DNA of 64,000 nt. It comes from Erythrobacter cryptus DSM 12079. Its GTDB lineage: Bacteria > Pseudomonadota > Alphaproteobacteria > Sphingomonadales > Sphingomonadaceae. Made by a program: the position numbers and the translations under genes. Shown here in pieces: positions 54,845-64,000 of this stretch. Location: assembly GCF_000422985.1 (NCBI RefSeq), contig NZ_AUHC01000001.1:496001-560000 (forward strand), in the 5' to 3' direction. The first letter of the stretch is position 1. Each line of letters opens with the position of its first letter. The notes under the pieces are model-generated. The model was not told the origin of the DNA. It saw nothing but the letters and a program-made list of their open reading frames with translations, and made no database searches.

Positions 54845-57800
54845 GCCCCGCCCCCGCTGCCCATCAGCTGCGGCAGCCATTCCTCGAGCCGCATCAAGTG
54901 ATCATATTCGTTATAGCCCTTGTAATCGGGGTTCTCGCGCGCGGTGAAGGGCGCGCGGCCGCGGATGAAGCGGGTGATTGCCTCCTCGAGCCGCGCGGCG
55001 TGGAACGAAAGATAGTCCTCAGGCGCAAGCCCGGTGCGCGCCTGGCCCTCCTTCATCGGGGTTTCGACATAGCCGAAGCCATCGTCCTTGCGCGCCCGGC
55101 CGAGCGACCAATATTCAAACCGGCACGCCGTGCCCGTCACCACCAGGCCATCGCGGGTGAAGCGGCCCTGCCCGGCGATGAGGCCGAGCAGGCCGAGCTG
55201 GAGCGCATAGCCGGCGAGCACCTGCGGCTTGGACGGCGGCTGACCGGTCTTGTAATCGACGATGGCCAGGCTGCCATCGGGCAGGCGGTCGATGCGGTCG
55301 GCCCGGCCTTTGATTTTGACGCCCATGAACGCCATCTCGCCGTCGATCTCGCTTGCGAGCACCTCGCGGCCCTCGGCCTCGGCCGCATCGATCCATCCGG
55401 CAAATCGCTCGAGCGCATCGATCAGGCGCGGCTGCCACAGCGCCCGGAACAGCGGGTGCACCTTGGCCGCGGCAAATTCGGCCTCGGCAAGGGGGCCGAT
55501 AGCGAGCGCCTCGGGGTCGGCGCCGGCAGCGGCGCGGGCCCGGTGCCACTTGTCGAGGATGCGATGCACCAGCGTGCCGCGCAGCGCCGGATCGGCGAAG
55601 GGATCGGCACCCAGCGGCTCCATGCGGGCAAGGCGCAGGATCGCCTGGGCATAGAACTGGTAGGGATCGCCCAGCAGCCGGTCGAGCGCGGTGACCTTGA
55701 GCGGCACGTCGCGCAGCGCTGGGGCCGGATCGGGCGCCGGGCGGGGATAGGGCGGTGCTGGCTCCTGCACCCGGTCAAGCCGGGGGAGCAGCGCGGGGAT
55801 CGTGGTTTCGCGGTGCGCGTCTGCGAGCTTCTCGCCCAGCAGCGCCTCGACCCGCAGCAGGAATCGCGAGGGCCGTGTCGGCCCCTCAGCATCGCGCAGG
55901 GCGCGGCTCAGCACCACTTCGGGCGCGCCCATGCAGCCAGCGAGATCATGCGCGGCAAGCCCGATGCGAAACTCCGCCCCCGGAACCCCGAGCGCGCGCA
56001 GCACCGGCGGGGCAAGCAGCGCATCAGCCACCGGGGGCTGCGGCCATGACCCTTCGTTGAGCCCGGCGCAGATGACAAGATCGGCCCGAGCCATGCGCGC
56101 TTCGAGAAGGCCGTAGATGGCAACGCGCGGATGGCCACCATAGCCGGGGCGCACCGCCACCTCGTCCATCGCATCGCGCAGGATGCCGGCGATGTCGGCA
56201 GTCTCAATGATAGTGCCAAGCACGCTTGCCGGGGCGCGCCAATCCTCGATCAGGCTGCCGAGCGCGCGGCCATCCTCCTTGGCCCACAGCGACTCGCCCG
56301 CAAGGCTTTCCGCGACGCCGGCAAGACGGGTGAGCGCTTCGGCGAGCGGGATCGTTTGGGGCCAGTCGATAAGCGGCGCGATCAGCGCCTCGGCCTCGGC
56401 CCACCAGCGCGCCGCCCCTGCCCTTGCCGCCAGCGCCCGCAGCGGTGCCAGCCCCGGCGCGAGCGCGCGGCCACGCAAGGCCGCATCGAGCGCGCGCAGG
56501 CCCACCAGCCAATCGCGCCGCGCCTCCGCCTCGGCGCGCACCAGCGGATGGGCAAGCGCGGCGACCAGCACCTCGGCCGTTGGGCCTTCGGCAGAGAGCC
56601 GCGCAAGGAGGCCGAACAGGCGCCCGGCGGGGGTGAGCGAGAGCGGCTGGCCGGCGCTGTCGTCTGCGGCGATGTTCCAGCGCGCAAGGTGCTGCACCAC
56701 CCGGCGCGCCAGAGCCCGATCGGCAGTGACCACGGCGATGCGCTTTGCCGGCTGTTCGAGCGCCTCGCGCACCAGCATGGCGATCGCCTGGGCCTCGATC
56801 TCGATCGTCGGGCTGGTCAGCAGCCGTACGCCCGTCAGGCGCCGTGCCTCGGCCGGAAGGCTGGCCCAGCTGCGGCTGGCCTCGGGCGGCAGGAACAGCG
56901 CCGAGATCGCCCGCGCGCGCTCTGGATGGGCGGCGGCGATCCCGCGGCGGTGCCAGGGCCGCACCTCGGCGCGGTTGATGCCCATGCGGTTGAGCAGCAG
57001 CTTCAGATGATACTGCGGGTGGGTGAGCGCATCGCCAGGGCCGAACACCGCCCCGCCCGGCTCGGCGCTCGCCCCGGCAAGGCCCAGCTCCTCCCACGCG
57101 GCATCGTCCATCAGCACGTCAAGATCGGGCAGCACCACCGCGCCCTCGGGCAATTGCGCCACCACCTTGAGCAGCCGCGCCAGCGCCGGGGCGGCGCTGG
57201 TCACCCCGGCGGCGATCACCGGGTGCGGCGGGGGCGCCGCGCGCCAGCGCTCCGCCGCGCGGGCAAAGAGAAGATTGCGCCGCGTGGCGGCATCAACCTC
57301 GCCGCGCTCTGCCAGTTCGGCCTGCCAGCGCGCCTGCACCCGGGCAAAGAGGCGGATCGAACGCTGCCAATGGACGGCAAGATCGCCCATCTGGTCGAGC
57401 ACCGCGGGCGCGAGCAGATCTTCGGGCCGCTTGTCCTCAACCAGCAGGCGATCGATGGTGCGCGCCATCTCGCGCGCAAGGTTGAGCCGGGCGCGCCCGG
57501 GCAGGGGCGCAAGGCCCTCGTCGGCGCGCTCGGCGGCGATCAGCCGGGCGAGCGCGAGCAGGCGGTGGAGCGGATCGCAGGCGGGGGGAATGTCCGCCGC
57601 ACCGAGCGGATCGAGCAGCGCGCCGAGCTTCTCGTCGAGATCGAGATCGCCCACCGTCACCATGCGCGGCATGAGCAGGCCCGCTTCACCCGCCTCTCCG
57701 GCATGGCGGATGAAGGCCTCGGCAAGCGTGCGCGCGGCGCGCTGCGAGGGCACCAGCAAGGTCAGGCGGGCAAGACCGAAGCCCTCGGCGCGGTAGCGCG

Positions 57801-57888
57801 GCACCAGCCCTGCCACCAGCGCATCGGCAAAGCCGCGGTGTGCGGCGATGGTATAGACGCGCAGGTCCCCCGGGCGCGGCTCAGCCAC
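54841..57888 (-). CDS. addB: AddB nuclease subunit of the AddAB complex
   Basis: 1015 residues. The helicase-like half lacks a canonical Walker A (TLLVPSQRAARTL takes that place), as expected for alphaproteobacterial AddB, which scans for recombination hotspots. The C-terminal RecB-like nuclease is seen in LAIVDYKTGQPP. I chose a GTG start (then AEPRPGDLRVYT) because GGAGG lies nine bases upstream and the protein begins there; the frame is open 26 codons further but overlaps murU. It overlaps murU by 8 bases and addA by 4. Confidence 0.92.
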   Translation of the reverse strand: MAEPRPGDLRVYTIAAHRGFADALVAGLVPRYRAEGFGLARLTLLVPSQRAARTLAEAFIRHAGEAGEAGLLMPRMVTVGDLDLDEKLGALLDPLGAADIPPACDPLHRLLALARLIAAERADEGLAPLPGRARLNLAREMARTIDRLLVEDKRPEDLLAPAVLDQMGDLAVHWQRSIRLFARVQARWQAELAERGEVDAATRRNLLFARAAERWRAAPPPHPVIAAGVTSAAPALARLLKVVAQLPEGAVVLPDLDVLMDDAAWEELGLAGASAEPGGAVFGPGDALTHPQYHLKLLLNRMGINRAEVRPWHRRGIAAAHPERARAISALFLPPEASRSWASLPAEARRLTGVRLLTSPTIEIEAQAIAMLVREALEQPAKRIAVVTADRALARRVVQHLARWNIAADDSAGQPLSLTPAGRLFGLLARLSAEGPTAEVLVAALAHPLVRAEAEARRDWLVGLRALDAALRGRALAPGLAPLRALAARAGAARWWAEAEALIAPLIDWPQTIPLAEALTRLAGVAESLAGESLWAKEDGRALGSLIEDWRAPASVLGTIIETADIAGILRDAMDEVAVRPGYGGHPRVAIYGLLEARMARADLVICAGLNEGSWPQPPVADALLAPPVLRALGVPGAEFRIGLAAHDLAGCMGAPEVVLSRALRDAEGPTRPSRFLLRVEALLGEKLADAHRETTIPALLPRLDRVQEPAPPYPRPAPDPAPALRDVPLKVTALDRLLGDPYQFYAQAILRLARMEPLGADPFADPALRGTLVHRILDKWHRARAAAGADPEALAIGPLAEAEFAAAKVHPLFRALWQPRLIDALERFAGWIDAAEAEGREVLASEIDGEMAFMGVKIKGRADRIDRLPDGSLAIVDYKTGQPPSKPQVLAGYALQLGLLGLIAGQGRFTRDGLVVTGTACRFEYWSLGRARKDDGFGYVETPMKEGQARTGLAPEDYLSFHAARLEEAITRFIRGRAPFTARENPDYKGYNEYDHLMRLEEWLPQLMGSGGGA

Positions 57889-58603
57889 GCTTGAGCGCCT
57901 CCTCGGTCGGGCGGATTGCTGCAGGGGTGCCGACCTCGAACCACAGGCCGGTAAAGGACAGGCCATAGAGCCGCCCCTCGGCGATCGCGCGGTCCCACAG
58001 GATATTGGTGGAGAACGGCCCCTGCGGCGCCTCGCGCAGCAGGCGGTGGCTCACCAGCTGGATGCCGGTGAAGATGAAGGGGGCGATGCGCCCGTCGCGC
58101 CGGCGGGACAGGCGCCCGAGCGGATCCATATAAAAATCGCCCGGGCCGGCAAAATTGGCCGCGCGGGTGTGCGGCACCACCAGCAACAGCGCGTCCATGA
58201 TCGCCGGGTCCCAGCGCTGCGACAGATCGGCAAAGGCGCTCCTCGGCCCATCGAGCCAGATATTGTCGGCATTGAGCGCGAAGAAGGGATCGGGCAGCAG
58301 CGGCAGGGCCTTGGCCATCCCGCCCCCGGTCTCGAGCAGGCAAGCCCGTTCGTCCGAGATCGTCACCTTGGGCCTTGCGCGCGCGAGCACATGGGCCTCG
58401 AGCGCATCGGCGAGATAGTGGACATTGACCACCGCCCGCGCCACCCCAGCCTCGGCGAGGCGATCCATGGCATGGTCGATCAGCGCCTTGCCCGCCACCC
58501 GCACCAGCGGCTTGGGCTGAGCGGCGGTGAGCGGGCGCATCCGCTTGCCGAGGCCGGCGGCGAGCACCATCGCCGTGTCAGAGGCAAGCGCGGCGCGGCT
58601 CAT
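57881..58603 (-). CDS. murU: Nucleotidyltransferase, probable N-acetylmuramate-1-phosphate uridylyltransferase
   Basis: 240 residues. MVLAAGLGKRMRPLT is the sugar-nucleotidyltransferase signature (GxGxRxxPLT), with KPLVRVAGKALIDH and ALNADNIW as the metal- and substrate-binding blocks. In the recycling pathway of Pseudomonas and Caulobacter, AmgK phosphorylates MurNAc and MurU makes UDP-MurNAc. The adjacent kinase gene makes this pairing convincing. Start codons of murU and the stop of amgK overlap in ATGA. The role is inferred from family plus context. Confidence 0.85.
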   Translation of the reverse strand: MSRAALASDTAMVLAAGLGKRMRPLTAAQPKPLVRVAGKALIDHAMDRLAEAGVARAVVNVHYLADALEAHVLARARPKVTISDERACLLETGGGMAKALPLLPDPFFALNADNIWLDGPRSAFADLSQRWDPAIMDALLLVVPHTRAANFAGPGDFYMDPLGRLSRRRDGRIAPFIFTGIQLVSHRLLREAPQGPFSTNILWDRAIAEGRLYGLSFTGLWFEVGTPAAIRPTEEALKRG

Positions 58604-59589
58604 GGCAGCATCGCCCCATTGGCGGCGCGCAGCGCGGGCGGAATATTGGCATCAAACCAGCGCGCCACGGGCGCGAGCGCCGGGTGGGCAAGATCGCGCT
58701 CGAGCGCGGCCCACACCCGCGGGATCAGCGCCAGATAGCGCGGCTTGCCATCGCGCACCTTGAGCCGGGTGAAGATGCCGACGATCTTGGCGTTGCGCTG
58801 CGCCCCGAGCCGGGCATAGTCAGCGCGGAAATCCGCGCTGTCCGCGCCCGTGAGCGCGGCGTAATGGGCAAGCATCGCGTCTTCGAGCGGCGCGGGCACA
58901 TCGCGCCGCGCATCCTGGAGCAGTGAGACGAGATCATAGGCCGGGTGGCCCACCAGCGCGTCCTGGAAGTCGATCAGCCCCTGCGGCGCGCCGGGCTGGC
59001 CGCCAAGCAGCATGATGTTCTCGGCGTGATAGTCGCGCAGCACGGTGACCCCGGGCTGCTGGCGGGCGATGAGGGGGGCGAGCACCTCCTCCCAGGCCGC
59101 GGCAAAGCCTGCCGTATCCACCTCCAGCCCCTGCGCCGGGCAATACCATTCGACAATCAGCGCCGCCTCGCGCTGATAGGTCGCCATGTCATAGGGCGGG
59201 AACGGCCCGGGCGGCAGGCGGTGGAGCGCCGCCAGCGCCGCAACCGCGGCCTCATAGGCGGCGCGCTCGTGCTCGGGATGGGTCTCGAGCCAGTCGCGCA
59301 TCCGGTCATTGCCGAAGTCCTCGGTCAGCACGAAGCCGGCCTCTGGCGCGGCGGCAAGGATCGCCGGCGCGCGCATCCCGTGCGCCGAAAGCCAGCGCGC
59401 CACCGCGAGAAAGGGCGCCGGGTCCTCGTGCGGCGGCGGGGCGTGCATCAGCATCGCACGCGCGCCATCGCTGCGGCTGAGGCGGAAATAGCGCCGGAAC
59501 GAGGCATCGCCGGGCAACGGGCTGATGGCGGCCCCTTCCCAGCCGGCTTCGGCCAGAAACGCAGCAAGGCCATCGGGCAGGGTGTTCAT
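58600..59589 (-). CDS. amgK: Aminoglycoside-phosphotransferase-fold kinase, probable anomeric MurNAc/GlcNAc kinase
   Basis: 329 residues from MNTLPDGLAAFLAEAGWEG. The APH fold has a catalytic loop VLRDYHAENIM (Asp and Asn) and a metal motif LIDFQDALVGHP. The AmgK family phosphorylates MurNAc and GlcNAc at carbon 1 and bypasses MurA in peptidoglycan recycling. It overlaps tsaE (ATGA) upstream and murU downstream, matching the known amgK-murU pair. The frame extends 45 codons upstream inside tsaE; this Met is preferred. Antibiotic kinase activity is unlikely. Confidence 0.87.
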   Translation of the reverse strand: MNTLPDGLAAFLAEAGWEGAAISPLPGDASFRRYFRLSRSDGARAMLMHAPPPHEDPAPFLAVARWLSAHGMRAPAILAAAPEAGFVLTEDFGNDRMRDWLETHPEHERAAYEAAVAALAALHRLPPGPFPPYDMATYQREAALIVEWYCPAQGLEVDTAGFAAAWEEVLAPLIARQQPGVTVLRDYHAENIMLLGGQPGAPQGLIDFQDALVGHPAYDLVSLLQDARRDVPAPLEDAMLAHYAALTGADSADFRADYARLGAQRNAKIVGIFTRLKVRDGKPRYLALIPRVWAALERDLAHPALAPVARWFDANIPPALRAANGAMLP

Positions 59590-60050
59590 GGCATGCGCCC
59601 TAGCCAATCGGCCCCGCCGCGGGCAATCGCAATCCGCCCGCCCGCGCCGCTTTCCCCCACCATTTCCAACGCGATCGCAAGGCAGGCAGGTTCGTGGGAA
59701 AAGCCGCCGGCATGTTCGGGCCATTCGGCGATCAGCACCGCGCCCTCGCGATATTCCTCAAGCCCCAGTTCGGCACATTCCTCGGGCCTTTCAAGCCGGT
59801 AGAAATCAGCATGGACCACCGGCAGGCGCAGCGGCGGGGACGGATAGGTTTCGATGATGGTGAAGCTCGGTGAAGGCACTTCGTCGGCGTGGCCGAGCGC
59901 GGAGATGATCGCCCGGGCGAGCGTGGTCTTGCCCGCGCCGAGGCCGCCTTCGAGCGCAACCACGTCGCCCGGCCGCAGCCGCGCTGCGATCGTGGCGCCA
60001 TAAACGGCCACGGCGGCAAGGTCGGGCAAAGGCGTGCGAGTCTCGCGCAA
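59586..60050 (-). CDS. tsaE: tRNA threonylcarbamoyladenosine synthesis ATPase TsaE
   Basis: 154 residues. Walker A is EGGLGAGKTTLARAI, followed by EVPSPSFTIIETY and HADFYRLERPEE, which are standard TsaE blocks, including the Trp-containing IAEWPEHAG end. TsaE helps TsaD and TsaB form t6A37 in ANN-decoding tRNAs. It starts MRETRTPLPDLAAVAV, 12 bases after divL, and heads the overlapping block with amgK, murU, addB and addA. Nothing obvious links these functions; the order resembles that in Caulobacter as I recall it. Confidence 0.93.
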   Translation of the reverse strand: MRETRTPLPDLAAVAVYGATIAARLRPGDVVALEGGLGAGKTTLARAIISALGHADEVPSPSFTIIETYPSPPLRLPVVHADFYRLERPEECAELGLEEYREGAVLIAEWPEHAGGFSHEPACLAIALEMVGESGAGGRIAIARGGADWLGRMP

Positions 60051-60062
60051 GGCCGGCAGCTC

Positions 60063-62408
60063 CTAGGGCAGGCGGATGGTCGCGGTGGTGCCCGCGCCCT
60101 CGCGGCTGACGATCTCGAGCGTGCCCTCGTGCGCGGCGATGAGCTGGCGCGCGAGCGGGATTCCGAGCCCGCTGCGGCGCTCGGGCGCGCCCTCACCCCC
60201 TTGCGCGCGGGCCAGCTCGGCCGCACTCATGCCCCGGCCATTGTCGGTGATGACGATCTCCACCGCCATGGCGCTGCCCTCGGGCGCCTTGCGCAGTTCG
60301 ATCACGATCCTCCCTCCCGCGGGCGTGCCGGCGATGGCATTGTCGATGAGATTGCCGATCGCGCGGCCAAGCTGGCGCGGATCGGCCTCGATCACCCGCC
60401 CGCGGCGCCCCTTGAGATCGAGGCTGAGGCCGACGGCGATGATCGCCTGCTCGCGCGCGCGCACCAGCGTGGTGAGAAGGGCAAGCAGATCGAGGCGCTC
60501 CTTGCGGATCGGCAGCAGGCCGGCCTCGCTTTGCGAAAGGTCGAGCACGTTTTCGACCTGCTCGGTGAGCCGCGCCACCGCGGCAAGGATAGCATCGAGA
60601 AACTCCCCGGCCTGCTCGGGGCCGCTCGCCGCGCCGGCCTTGAGCAGCTCGGCATAGCCGGCGATGGTGGTGAGCGGGGTGCGGAACTCGTAGGACATGT
60701 TGGCAAGGAAGCGCGCCTTGACCGCATCGGCCTCCTCGAGCGCGGCGGCGCGTTCGCGCAGCGCCTGCTCGGCCTTCTGCGAATCGGTGATGTCGAGCAC
60801 GGTCAAAAGGCCATTGCCATCGGGCAGCGGGATCCCGGCAAAGCGCAGGGTGCGCCCATCGGCAAGCGCCACCTGACCGCCCTTCTCGCGCCGGTCGAGC
60901 GTGGCGGCGCGCACCGCCGCGCCGATTTCGGCAGCCTCCGCAGGCCGGGCAAGATTGGCGCTGATCGCGCCCAGCAGTTCCTCGGCGCTGGGATGGGCAT
61001 CGAGCAGTTCGGGGGGCAAACCCCACGTGCCGGCAAAGCTGCGGTTCCACAGCTGCACCGAGCCATCGGGGGCGAAGATCGCCAGCGCCTCGAACAGGCT
61101 GTCGAGCGTGGCGGTGCGGGTGCGCAACAGGGTATCGCGCACCGCCGAGAGCTTGAGGCTCTCGGTCCGGTCCTCGGTGATCAGCACCAGCCCGCCATCG
61201 GGCATGGGCTGAGCGACCACGCGCAAATGGGTGCCGCCGGGCAGCGGCCATTGCTCCTCGATGCTCTCGCGCAGCTCGAACCAGCCCAGCCGCTCGCGCC
61301 GCCACTCGGGAAAATCGCGCACCTCCGGGGTGTGCCCGCCCTCGCGCGCCTCGGCGAGGAAGCGGTCAAACGGCGTGCGCGCCTCGAGCGCCTCCTCGCT
61401 GAGCGCGAACAGGCGGCGGAACGGCAGGTTGGCAAAGGCGAGGCGCTCCTCGGGGTCGAACAGCGCCACCCCGACCGAGAGCTGATCGAGCATCGCCCGC
61501 TGCGCCTCGCGGAAGGCGCGGAAGGCGCGCGCCACCTGCTGCTGTTCCTCGATGTCGATGGCATAACCCGCCACGCCCTCCTTGCCGAGCGGCATTTCGC
61601 TCACCCGCAAGGTGCGGCGCGCGCCGTGGAGCGTGGCGGCAACGATGCGCTCGGACTTGTCCTGGCGCGCGAGCGCGGCGCGGGCGATCTCGGCGGGGGA
61701 GCGCCCGTCCTCAGGCTCGAGCAGTTCGATCTGCTGCTCGACCACCTCGGCGGCGCTGGCTGCGCCCACGGCATCGACATAGGCCTGGTTGACGAGCTGG
61801 AGCGAAAGGTCCGGCCCGCGGAACCACATCGGCGTGGGCGCAGCCTCGATCAGGCCGACGAGCGCGGCAAAATCGCTGGTGGCGCGCGCCGCGGCGGCAC
61901 GCAGGCGGGTGAGTTCGGCGTGGCTTTCGGTGAAGTCGAAAACCCACACCAGCGCCGCCCCGCCGGGCGAGACCTGCGGATCGGCCAGCGTGCCGTGGAA
62001 CATCAGGCTGCGCGCCCCGCCCACGGGGTTTGCCACCATGCGGAAGGGCGCGGCGCTTTTCTGGGTGGTCTGGATCTTCGCCCAGAGCCGATCGAGTTCG
62101 GCCTTGGCAAGCCCGCCGCCCGCCGCCTCGCCCTCGGGCGCGGCAAGCTCGCTCAGATAGGCGGGCATGGCATCGAGGCCGAGCATCCGGGCGAGCCGTT
62201 CCGGCCCTTCGATCCGGCCATCGACTCGCACCAGCAGCGGCACTGCCGGTGAGACATCGAGCAGCGCCTGCATCCGCCTGAGGCTCGCCTTGAGCGTGCG
62301 GGCCCGCCGCAAGGAGGCGCTGGCGCGCAGCACCACCACGCCCGCCCCCGCCGCCCAGGCGGCGAGCACCAACGCGATCAGCACAAGCGAAAGCGGCGAA
62401 AGGCTCAT
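60063..62408 (-). CDS. divL: DivL-type PAS histidine kinase with Tyr in place of His
   Basis: 781 residues. One N-terminal membrane helix (about 5-27) precedes several PAS-like regions (about 45-160, 180-290, 300-410, 425-545). The dimerisation/phosphoacceptor segment at 568-582 reads LANMSYEFRTPLTTI, with Tyr573 where ordinary kinases have His. The ATPase domain keeps NLIDNAIAGTP (N box), DNGRGM and GLGIPLA. Caulobacter DivL has the same His-to-Tyr change (Tyr550) and about the same length and architecture; it senses DivK phosphate and controls CckA and hence CtrA. I infer the same role here. It begins ATG SLSPLS, 99 bases after ahcY. Confidence 0.88.
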   Translation of the reverse strand: MSLSPLSLVLIALVLAAWAAGAGVVVLRASASLRRARTLKASLRRMQALLDVSPAVPLLVRVDGRIEGPERLARMLGLDAMPAYLSELAAPEGEAAGGGLAKAELDRLWAKIQTTQKSAAPFRMVANPVGGARSLMFHGTLADPQVSPGGAALVWVFDFTESHAELTRLRAAAARATSDFAALVGLIEAAPTPMWFRGPDLSLQLVNQAYVDAVGAASAAEVVEQQIELLEPEDGRSPAEIARAALARQDKSERIVAATLHGARRTLRVSEMPLGKEGVAGYAIDIEEQQQVARAFRAFREAQRAMLDQLSVGVALFDPEERLAFANLPFRRLFALSEEALEARTPFDRFLAEAREGGHTPEVRDFPEWRRERLGWFELRESIEEQWPLPGGTHLRVVAQPMPDGGLVLITEDRTESLKLSAVRDTLLRTRTATLDSLFEALAIFAPDGSVQLWNRSFAGTWGLPPELLDAHPSAEELLGAISANLARPAEAAEIGAAVRAATLDRREKGGQVALADGRTLRFAGIPLPDGNGLLTVLDITDSQKAEQALRERAAALEEADAVKARFLANMSYEFRTPLTTIAGYAELLKAGAASGPEQAGEFLDAILAAVARLTEQVENVLDLSQSEAGLLPIRKERLDLLALLTTLVRAREQAIIAVGLSLDLKGRRGRVIEADPRQLGRAIGNLIDNAIAGTPAGGRIVIELRKAPEGSAMAVEIVITDNGRGMSAAELARAQGGEGAPERRSGLGIPLARQLIAAHEGTLEIVSREGAGTTATIRLP

Positions 62409-62507
62409 CCCGCCACCGCTATGCCGAGCCGCGCGTCAGTGCAACGCCCGAGCGGGGGAGGCGTCCGGCCCAAGCCCGCAATGTGGGCGCGCGCACCGGC
62501 GCGGCGA

Positions 62508-63932
<1,425 letters not shown>

Positions 63933-64000
63933 TGTCTCATTCTCCTGGGCACATGTCTGGCACACGCACAGGCGTGTTGGGGTGCTCTTGGCAAAGCCCC

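Noticed and set aside
52100-54901. 933-codon open frame antisense to addA
   Set aside because: No domain or signal and biased composition; addA has all helicase and nuclease motifs.
59889-62252. 787-codon frame antisense to divL
   Set aside because: No family features; the kinase motifs on the other strand are convincing.
63933-64000. Possible SAH riboswitch before ahcY
   Set aside because: SAH riboswitches often precede ahcY, but only 68 bases are present and I saw only a short ACACGC/GCGTGT hairpin, not the conserved core.

Overview
The window is a GC-rich chromosomal segment, about two-thirds G+C by eye, dense with core genes. The str-S10-spc-alpha ribosomal order, a secY-adk junction carrying an extra secreted-protein gene, two large TonB-dependent receptors, a DivL-type kinase with tyrosine in place of histidine, and S12 with arginine at position 88 all suggest an alphaproteobacterium of the Sphingomonadales, most likely an Erythrobacter/Porphyrobacter-like member. 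The genus is inference. Bases 1-132 hold no gene that I can support.

Region 1 (133-22632, all minus strand) is the ribosomal superoperon, read from right to left: rpsL, rpsG, fusA, tuf | rpsJ, rplC, rplD, rplW, rplB, rpsS, rplV, rpsC, rplP, rpmC, rpsQ | rplN, rplX, rplE, rpsN, rpsH, rplF, rplR, rpsE, rpmD, rplO, secY, adk | a secreted SRPBCC-like gene with a Pro/Ala/Lys tail | rpsM, rpsK, rpoA, rplQ. A serine beta-lactamase-fold hydrolase follows. A terminator after tuf and a good -35/-10 promoter before rpsJ separate str from S10. Most wide spacers carry a strong hairpin just after the preceding stop codon.

Region 2 (22633-25660) is a small accessory islet. It holds a DNA methyltransferase fused to an Mrr-like nuclease domain. 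The gene has a low-GC specificity region, a probable frameshift near its end and a 16-bp inverted repeat covering its ribosome binding site. Next to it is a broken helix-turn-helix gene. The islet ends with a very short transcription unit: two tandem perfect TTAA-N7-TTAA (CtrA-type) boxes, a Shine-Dalgarno sequence with a 12-codon ORF, and an intrinsic terminator.

Region 3 (25648-45578) has a CHASE2-EAL cyclic-di-GMP protein, a DUF3429 membrane protein, an SDR oxidoreductase, a COQ8/UbiB-type kinase-fold protein, a low-molecular-weight tyrosine phosphatase, recG, sdhE, mfd, two divergent TonB-dependent receptors, a second EAL protein, NAD kinase, tRNA-Asn and a TauE/SafE-type permease.

Region 4 (45613-63932) has secA, a small secreted protein, argJ-hisN and trxA, followed by a tightly overlapping minus-strand block tsaE-amgK-murU-addB-addA. 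This block sits downstream of divL, and ahcY lies at the right edge. DivL belongs to the pathway controlling CtrA in this class. The window therefore holds a CtrA-pathway kinase and, about 35 kb away, a strong candidate CtrA target that fits no known gene.
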